64,000 bases of DNA from the NCBI RefSeq assembly GCF_050947335.1, contig NC_134983.1, positions 2,170,001 through 2,234,000 of the forward strand, in the 5' to 3' direction. This document shows positions 61,701 to 64,000 of this stretch, piece by piece. A model generated the notes under the pieces. It saw nothing but the letters and a program-made list of their open reading frames with translations, was not told where the DNA came from and did no database searches. The DNA is from Megachile rotundata (lineage: Eukaryota; Arthropoda; Insecta; Hymenoptera; Megachilidae). A program made the translations under genes and the position numbers. Numbering within the stretch: position 1 is the first letter of the stretch; the number at the start of each line of letters is the position of its first letter.

Positions 61701-63917
61701 GTTATCTATAAAATATTGTCAGTATCATTCAATATTTAACCTAACAAATACTACTGGTATTTGTCCAAATACCAATAGTATTTGTCTATGTACATGTAAG
61801 TAAGTCATGTGCCAGACAATGATTGGAGACCTAGACTTTGAAACTGCTTTTAATAGATTCTGACACTAAAAATTGCTATATTTAAATATATAATTGCTAT
61901 ATTTTATATATGTAAAAGAAATTTAAAAAAAAATGGTGCCTCAAGACGAAATTTTTTTTTTTTTTATATATTATAGAAAGTACATAGTACACAAACTGTT
62001 GCTTGCAAAAAAGTATTTCACAAACCGAAATTAACTATTTGATCATGTAAAAGGTACAACGAGATGAGATGATTAAAAATGTTCTTGAACCTATTTTACC
62101 TTGTATCATTTGATAGCTTATCAAACATTATATACTCTATCTCAATCCTGTATTTCAACCGACGAGATAGTTAAGATAGTTAATGAGATAAGCGAATTCT
62201 AACTTATCCAGTTTCACTCTGTTTTCCCTATTTAGTGGCTTGTGTAAATTCCAATAAAAGTAAGAACATTATGCATACGGTAAAGTGTATTAAAGATTTT
62301 TGTAAATTTTTTTTATTGTGTAAATGCTAAGTGTGAAGTATAAAATACAGTAAAAAAATGTTAAAAATACAGATTTCGTAGATTTCATGTCTGTAGTGTC
62401 TTTCAAGGAAAACAGGGTGAAATTCGATAATCCGGAACTATCCTCCAGGTTGAGAAACAGGGTTGAAACTTAGTATATGGTATTATTTTCAGGTAAGGTA
62501 TTCAACGGTTATAAAAAAAACACAGTTCAAGGGAATTTACTCCCTTATCTTGCTATACTCTTTGCACATAAAATGATACTTCCTATATCCTTTGCAGATG
62601 AGATGATACTTTAGATAAGAATCTTTATCTTTATACCATACTGTTTTACCCCTGACAAGGAATATCTACGAAATCTGTATAAATAAATTGATGTTTATTA
62701 CAGAGATTTGATGCTTGCCGGAACGCAGCAATCAGTGGAACTCAAGTTAGCCTTAGATCAAGAGCAATTGAAGAGTAAGAAGTTAGAAGAGTCTATGAGG
62801 AAACTGGACGAAGAAATGAAACGAACTGATGAACTATTGTATCAGATGATACCGAAACAAGTGGCAGACCGTTTGAGGAATGGAGAAAGTCCCATAGACA
62901 CGTGTGAAGTAAGAAAATGTCCATTTTTATTGACATACGTAGCAAAAGGTTCAATATGAAGGAAGTTTCATCAAACTTATTAGTTTCATCAAACTGATAG
63001 CTGCGAACGTATGAATCGTACCAAAGTTATTTTTCTTTTCAAATTTATTTGTATGAGTAACCTTTTAATATCATTTCTTATAATTTTTGCCTTTTATTTT
63101 TATATTTATAAATAATTTCTACCATGAAACCTTGATATAATTAATATACTAAATGTTATACAAAATTCCAGGTTTACTATAAATATTTAAAAATTGGTCG
63201 ACAAGTTTTTGCTTAATTGGAAACGTGTGTTCTAAACATGGGTCACCGATGACCCATGCGGAATTTGAAATATTAATAATAGAACATTTGTTTTTTCTAA
63301 AAATTTGAATGTCTTTTACTTAAAATTTAATTTTTGTTTTTCCGATCATCAAGTTTCATTCAATTTTATTATAACTATTTTCAGATGTTTGATAGCGTAT
63401 CAATTTTATTCTCGGACGTAGTCACATTCACAGAGATTTGCAGTAGAATTACACCGATGGAGGTCGTGTCTATGTTAAACGCCATGTACTCCCTTTTCGA
63501 CACATTAACCGAAAGGAACCGGGTGTATAAGGTATTCTTAGGTAGTAAGAGTTAGCATTTATTTGTCCTCAAATCATTCTTTTACTTTCTTTAACAACAT
63601 ACCATTCTTTTATGTTCTTTCTTTCTCTCTCAATTCAAGATGTTTATTATGTGCCTTTCCAAAGTTCATTGTTTAGTTTGTTACGGTACGTTCTAGCGTA
63701 ATTCAATAATTTATTTTTCATGTATAATATTGAATATTTTGTTCAAATTTCTGTACCGGTGTATGTATTTTATTTTTTATTTAGGTAGAAACAATCGGGG
63801 ACGCTTATATGGTGGTGTCAGGCGCTCCAGTGAAAGAAAATGATCATGCTGATCGTGTCTGTGATATGGCACTTGATATGGTCGATGCGATAACTAACCT
63901 TAAAGATCGTTCTACAG
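40605..63917 (+). CDS. Gyc88E: Atypical soluble guanylyl cyclase, Gyc88E / beta-3 type (3' end outside window)
   Basis: Converts GTP to cGMP in the cytoplasm under control of an N-terminal haem sensor. Join: 40605-40772, 43417-43630, 57959-58232, 60647-60770, 60865-61006, 61304-61430, 62704-62908, 63385-63531, 63785-63917. All introns are GT-AG and phases agree, giving 511 codons plus one base. Domains: H-NOX about 2-180, with His104 (LDNLHEYL) as the likely proximal haem ligand and Tyr133-x-Ser135-x-Arg137 (HYRSKRRG) contacting haem propionates. HNOBA follows at about 205-345, a coiled coil at about 352-400, and the cyclase domain from about 413, with metal-binding Asp429 (LFSD) and Asp473 (IGDAYM) and guanine-selecting Glu469 (KVETIGD). 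Drosophila Gyc88E is an oxygen-regulated cyclase that pairs with Gyc89Da/Db. I assign orthology from near-identity to that protein as I recall it. The remaining catalytic residues lie beyond 64000. Confidence 0.95.
41437..42503. mobile_element. Giant palindromic foldback element in intron 1
   Basis: The two halves are near-perfect reverse complements over about 510 bp each, with a loop around 41950-41985. Ends are CACTGTCCAACA, flanked by TAA on both sides (41434-41436 and 42504-42506), consistent with a 3-bp target duplication. Paired landmarks are CTGCAGCACGTACAG, GGGTCTAGTGGAAAATTG and GCAACGCGCG. Arms differ by scattered mismatches. No transposase is encoded; the ORFs on both strands are mirror images of the arms. 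TWA duplications suggest PIF/Harbinger, whereas the CACTG start suggests CACTA/Chapaev. The class is unresolved. Confidence 0.85.
42925..43275. mobile_element. MITE in intron 1 (CAGAGTGTTCCAAAAATAGT ends)
   Basis: Left end CAGAGTGTTCCAAAAATAGT pairs imperfectly with the complement of CTATTTTTCGAACGTCCTG at the right. TA flanks both sides (42923-42924 and 43276-43277). It lies about 140 bp before exon 2. Non-coding. Similar start to the 24566 family but a different interior. Confidence 0.7.
43417..43630 (+). CDS. Gyc88E: Cyclase exon 2 (H-NOX core with haem ligand His104)
   Basis: Codes residues 57-127 plus one base. It contains GQYGYDRVLSVLGRH and LDNLHEYLKF, where the His codon at 43558-43560 matches the proximal haem ligand. 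YPRMRAPSF includes the conserved Pro that distorts the haem. Acceptor ATCACAG, donor AAG|GTGAGT. The following intron is 14.3 kb and holds most of the transposons in the gene. Confidence 0.95.
43722..44645. repeat. ~0.9-kb foldback in intron 2
   Basis: The stretch 43722-44060 reappears as its diverged reverse complement at about 44280-44645. Examples are CAATAACTATTAACAC versus GTGCTAATAGTTATTG, and GTATGTTTTTTTACTTAC with its complement near 44440. Arms are about 340 bp with many substitutions and small indels, separated by about 220 bp that do not pair. No clear target duplication. The minus-strand 71-codon frame at 44266-44481 lies in an arm and is probably incidental. Confidence 0.7.
45000..45366. 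other. GC-rich block beside the 6.3-kb element
   Basis: A sharp GC-rich patch that begins TGTTACGAATAG and contains GATAAAAACCCGGGCGG at about 45297. It resembles an LTR or promoter fragment, but no partner or coding frame was found. It ends where the 6.3-kb element starts. Confidence 0.35.
45410..46190 (-). repeat. Left subterminal array, ~5 units
   Basis: Units are marked by GTACCCCAAGGGG at about 45475, 45608 and 45760, and by GTACCTCAAAGGG at about 45892 and 46034. Spacing is about 132-152 bp. Orientation is opposite to the right array. Each unit carries several copies of GTTTGTACC. Confidence 0.9.
46743..47030. repeat. Inner inverted pair and TTACGAATCA motif cluster
   Basis: ATTCGTAATAAG...CTCGGGTCTG (46747-46777) is inverted at 46996-47030. 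Inside these, GCTTGTTACGAATCA at 46784 has an inverted partner near 46976. Further direct copies of the 15-mer lie just outside, at 47229-47243 and 47254-47268. Confidence 0.7.
48221..48282 (+). repeat. ACCGACTTCGAAAAAGGAGG repeat end, copy A
   Basis: About 45 bp, from TTTTAACCGACTTCG through GGAGGAGGTTACTCAATTCG, plus a poly-T tract. It is repeated in inverse orientation at 57201-57263. Very similar tracts are common in insect genomes as the end of a dispersed transposon family. I do not assign the class. Confidence 0.75.
48283..49690. other. Interior of the 6.3-kb element, no gene recognised
   Basis: Includes a GC-richer patch at 48420-48860. A 61-codon + frame there (48669-48854; DFPEAIQELIRKDVGGK) matches no family I can name. 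The rest is AT-rich. Confidence 0.4.
49884..51690 (+). repeat. Right subterminal array, ~13 units of 143-144 bp
   Basis: CCCTTTGAGG occurs at 49901, 50044, 50187, 50331, 50474, 50618, 50762, 50905, 51049 and 51192, so the spacing is 143 or 144. Three outer units with CCCCTTGGGG follow (about 51334, 51455 and 51587). Inner units are almost identical. Each contains three GGTACAAAC boxes plus GAAACAGCACCCC and GAAGTTACCTCTAGGGG. The 143/144 difference is one T in a T-run. Confidence 0.95.
51740..52200. other. Strongly GC-rich island right of the 6.3-kb element
   Basis: About 450 bp much richer in G+C than anything nearby, with the minus-strand promoter-like TTATAAAAAC near 52190-52200. Minus-strand open frames of 128 and 135 codons overlap in different frames and have Arg/Pro-rich, low-complexity products, so I do not call them genes. 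Possible LTR/promoter relic or CpG-type regulatory island. Confidence 0.35.
52250..52480 (-). mobile_element. Fragment of the CCAGTTTT MITE family, inverted
   Basis: On the minus strand, ...CCCAGTTTTGTATGTGAAACT is followed inside by a tract like the 24566-25003 right half (ACATTTAAAAGCTATGTTTATA and CCAATAAAACATTT on +). Truncated, no inverted partner. Confidence 0.4.
52700..53390. repeat. AAATTTC-type degenerate simple repeat
   Basis: Two patches (about 52700-52930 and 53200-53390) of TTTCTAAATTT/CAAATTTCC units separated by ordinary AT-rich DNA. Confidence 0.5.
53862..54770. repeat. 32-bp perfect inverted repeat pair
   Basis: 53862-53893 (starts TATACCTTCCGTTCGGTGCA) is the exact complement of 54739-54770. 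It brackets the transposase-like segment, so it may mark the ends of a second element nested in, or ancestral to, the 4.3-kb one. Confidence 0.85.
54184..54410 (+). pseudogene. Transposase-like C-terminal remnant
   Basis: The frame from 54184 reads LQINVRAWDIIIKMCPLIHN, QLSAPRYKKLFKYAWY, then shifts near 54305 into GCIRSRLEHFDNPVDFSFNQ. The switch of an apparently sensible product between frames looks like a decayed coding region. The pattern IHNQLS...L..YAWY...G..RP..F.NP.DF resembles C-termini of insect transposase-type proteins I have seen, but I cannot name the family. Its position inside the inverted ends suggests it belonged to the 53415-57702 element. Confidence 0.45.
54783..56003. mobile_element. 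Nested 1.2-kb element with ~195-bp inverted ends
   Basis: AAAAAATACACCGACTTCGA at the left pairs with TCGAAGTCGGTGTATTTTTT at the right. Pairing continues inward for about 195 bp to GCGCCGCC (about 54960 and 55825). The interior (54975-55813) includes a ~43-bp minisatellite and no transposase. The ACCGACTTCGAAA start is shared with the repeat ends at 48221 and 57263. Confidence 0.75.
55296..55475 (+). repeat. ~43-bp minisatellite, four units
   Basis: Units start at about 55298, 55343, 55384 and 55428, of the form GCGTTTCTCGGCTCAATCA, then TTGTTTTCGC, then GAACGCATATATG. Units 1 and 3 are closest to each other, as are units 2 and 4 in part. Confidence 0.7.
56465..56500 (+). mobile_element. 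Helitron-like 3' end (hairpin then CTAA)
   Basis: CCCGTGCATAGCACGGGG forms a 7-bp hairpin with a 3-4-nt loop. Eight or nine nt later comes CTAA followed by T, matching the hairpin-CTRR-T rule for Helitron 3' termini. No TC 5' end or Rep/helicase sequence was identified, so this is a pattern match only. Confidence 0.35.
56505..57050 (+). repeat. ~135-bp tandem array, four units
   Basis: AATATCTCGAAAAC-like motif recurs near 56522, 56656, 56790 and 56930. Each copy is followed by TTTCCG, GAACAAAATTGTTCAGAA, a CATGCCCCTGACAACATATT tract and AAAATCGTTCGAAGTTGATT. Later units are the most alike. A flanking 100-bp element (TTTGCAACTAAAAAATGAAA...GATCGG) also occurs at about 56150, 56290 and 57070. 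Confidence 0.75.
57201..57263 (-). repeat. ACCGACTTCGAAAAAGGAGG repeat end, copy B
   Basis: Inverse copy of 48221-48282, including the CTCAATTCGAT tract and a poly-A (poly-T on minus). It directly abuts the right inverted arm of the 4.3-kb element at 57265, suggesting insertion beside or replacement of part of that element. Confidence 0.75.
57959..58232 (+). CDS. Gyc88E: Cyclase exon 3 (H-NOX end with YxSxR, start of HNOBA)
   Basis: Codes residues 128-219. HYRSKRRGF carries the Tyr-x-Ser-x-Arg haem-propionate triad. FEIFPFCIVFG begins the HNOBA dimerisation region. Acceptor TATTGTAG, donor CGG|GTAAAT. Reading through the donor meets TAA at once (GGG TAA), so any retained intron terminates immediately. 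Confidence 0.95.
58837..59130 (-). pseudogene. Tc1-family transposase fragment in intron 3
   Basis: 98 minus-strand codons in one frame with six stops. The Asp of the DNxPxH-like block (DKNS-stop-H) is at the start. The Glu of SSDAHSIENVRSLMKYKL (compare SPDLNPIENLW) follows after exactly 34 residues, giving DD34E. The Tc1 C-terminus follows (SLPVSYAAKLVASVPRRC, then TIANGRN). It is far more decayed than 15242-15574 and of a different Tc1 lineage. No terminal repeats were identified. Confidence 0.85.
59909..60412. mobile_element. AAGGTGAAGT MITE, copy 2 (complete)
   Basis: 504 bp with 18-bp ends AAGGTGAAGTGGGGTAAG and the complement of CTTACCCTACTTCACCTT (one mismatch). Non-coding. Nearly identical to 35308-35794. 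No clear target duplication was found. It lies in intron 3, 234 bp before exon 4. Confidence 0.88.
60647..60770 (+). CDS. Gyc88E: Cyclase exon 4 (HNOBA)
   Basis: Codes residues 219-260: SDMIVRSIGNSLMVILPDLV, then FDLVRPLIAFKFHS, the conserved PAS-like HNOBA core. Acceptor GGTTTTAG, donor TCA|GTAAGA. Intron 4 is only 94 bp. Confidence 0.94.
60865..61006 (+). CDS. Gyc88E: Cyclase exon 5 (HNOBA, variable acidic linker)
   Basis: Codes residues 261-308. ILNRTNNIFELVTVEP is conserved. The Glu/Asp/Arg-rich ERPPDRQREELILSDELDSI is the part that varies between species in this subfamily. It ends LRLKG across the splice. Donor AAG|GTATTT. Confidence 0.93.
61304..61430 (+). CDS. Gyc88E: Cyclase exon 6 (HNOBA end)
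   Basis: Codes residues 308-350: GQMIYMDNWKMMMYLGTPVM, then ALIATGLYINDLSMHDFSR. The acceptor is good (TTCTTTAG). The donor AGCAG|GTCCAG is poor: GT is followed by CCAG instead of AAGT or GAGT. Retention would add about 40 codons and stop at 61549-61551. Confidence 0.93.
61746..61785. repeat. Near-perfect hairpin in intron 6
   Basis: AAATACTACTGGTATTTG and CAAATACCAATAGTATTT pair with one mismatch across a 2-3-nt loop. Confidence 0.8.
62370..62677. mobile_element. Small MITE-like element just upstream of exon 7
   Basis: 14-bp inverted ends CAGATTTCGTAGAT, with TA on both sides (62368-62369 and 62678-62679). About 308 bp, non-coding. It stops 26 bp before exon 7, so the branch point and polypyrimidine tract must lie within or right beside it. 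Confidence 0.6.
62704..62908 (+). CDS. Gyc88E: Cyclase exon 7 (signalling helix / coiled coil)
   Basis: Codes residues 350-418. It starts RDLMLAGTQQSVELKLALDQ and runs through a charged heptad-like helix (KSKKLEESMRKLDEEM) to LLYQMIPKQVADRLRNGE, the helix that couples the sensor to the cyclase. Acceptor ATTACAG, donor GAA|GTAAGA. Confidence 0.95.
63385..63531 (+). CDS. Gyc88E: Cyclase exon 8 (catalytic domain, first metal Asp)
   Basis: Codes residues 419-467: MFDSVSILFSDVVTFTEICS, then ITPMEVVSMLNAMYSLFD and ERNRVYK. Asp429 in LFSD is a metal-ion ligand. Acceptor TTTTCAG, donor AAG|GTATTC. Exon length is exactly 49 codons, phase 0 on both sides. Confidence 0.95.
63785..63917 (+). CDS. Gyc88E: Cyclase exon 9 (catalytic domain, guanine and metal residues)
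   Basis: Codes residues 468-511 plus one base: VETIGDAYMVVSGAPVKEN, then DRVCDMALDMVDAITNLKDR. Glu469 (guanine selection) and Asp473 (metal) are present. Donor ACAG|GTAAGA at 63918. Coding continues in exons beyond the window. Confidence 0.95.
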
Positions 63918-64000
63918 GTAAGAATGCAACAGAATAGTTTCAAATTTGAATTATGAATGAAATGGATTAAACGGATTTTGTCTTAGTTCCTGCATATTTT

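Noticed and set aside
1..64000. tRNA, rRNA, snRNA or microRNA genes
   Set aside because: I looked for B-box-like GGTTCGAATC tracts and conserved hairpins. The hairpins found are AT-rich transposon-type palindromes without known RNA motifs. A covariance-model scan (tRNAscan-SE, Infernal) would be decisive.

Overview
The window is AT-rich nuclear DNA from an insect. Evidence for this is a multi-exon gene with GT-AG introns, remnants of animal DNA transposons (mariner, Tc1, IS1595/ISXO2-like and piggyBac types), an LTR-like block, and no bacterial operons, RBSs or dense coding. The one clear gene is an orthologue of Drosophila Gyc88E, the atypical 'beta-3' soluble guanylyl cyclase. The repeat content suggests Hymenoptera (bee, wasp or ant), but the sequence does not prove the order.

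Layout. 1-40,580 is a gene desert. It holds a GC-rich block at the left edge that could be a minus-strand promoter, an internally deleted mariner (7146-8042), a 1.86-kb LTR-like block (8208-10070), an ISXO2-like transposase pseudogene (about 11750-12420, minus), a Tc1-like element with long inverted repeats (14970-16586), a degenerate ~140-bp satellite (21170-22110), MITEs, a piggyBac-like remnant (36235-37020), a TC microsatellite and many blocks of an AAATTTC-type simple sequence. Three non-transposon GC-rich islands stand out: 13380-13846, 22200-22510 and 30115-30390. The first two end in good 5' splice sites and could be untranslated first exons. 40,605 to the right edge is the cyclase gene on the + strand. 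Nine coding exons give 511 complete codons in one continuous phase: H-NOX, then HNOBA, then a coiled coil, then the start of the cyclase domain. The gene runs off the right edge.

The introns are full of transposons. Intron 1 carries a ~1.07-kb near-perfect palindrome and a MITE. Intron 2 (14.3 kb) carries a ~0.9-kb foldback, a 6.3-kb element whose inverted ends are made of ~143-bp tandem repeats (5 units on the left, 13 on the right), and a 4.3-kb element with ~440-bp inverted ends, a TTA target duplication and nested repeats. Intron 3 holds a dead Tc1-like transposase piece and a MITE that is nearly identical to a copy 24.6 kb upstream. All these inverted repeats would be transcribed with the cyclase pre-mRNA, so long intronic hairpins are predicted.

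The functional theme is a haem-based gas-sensing cGMP enzyme. The exons are intact and intron structure is set by foldback elements. No RNA gene, CRISPR array or second intact protein-coding gene could be supported.
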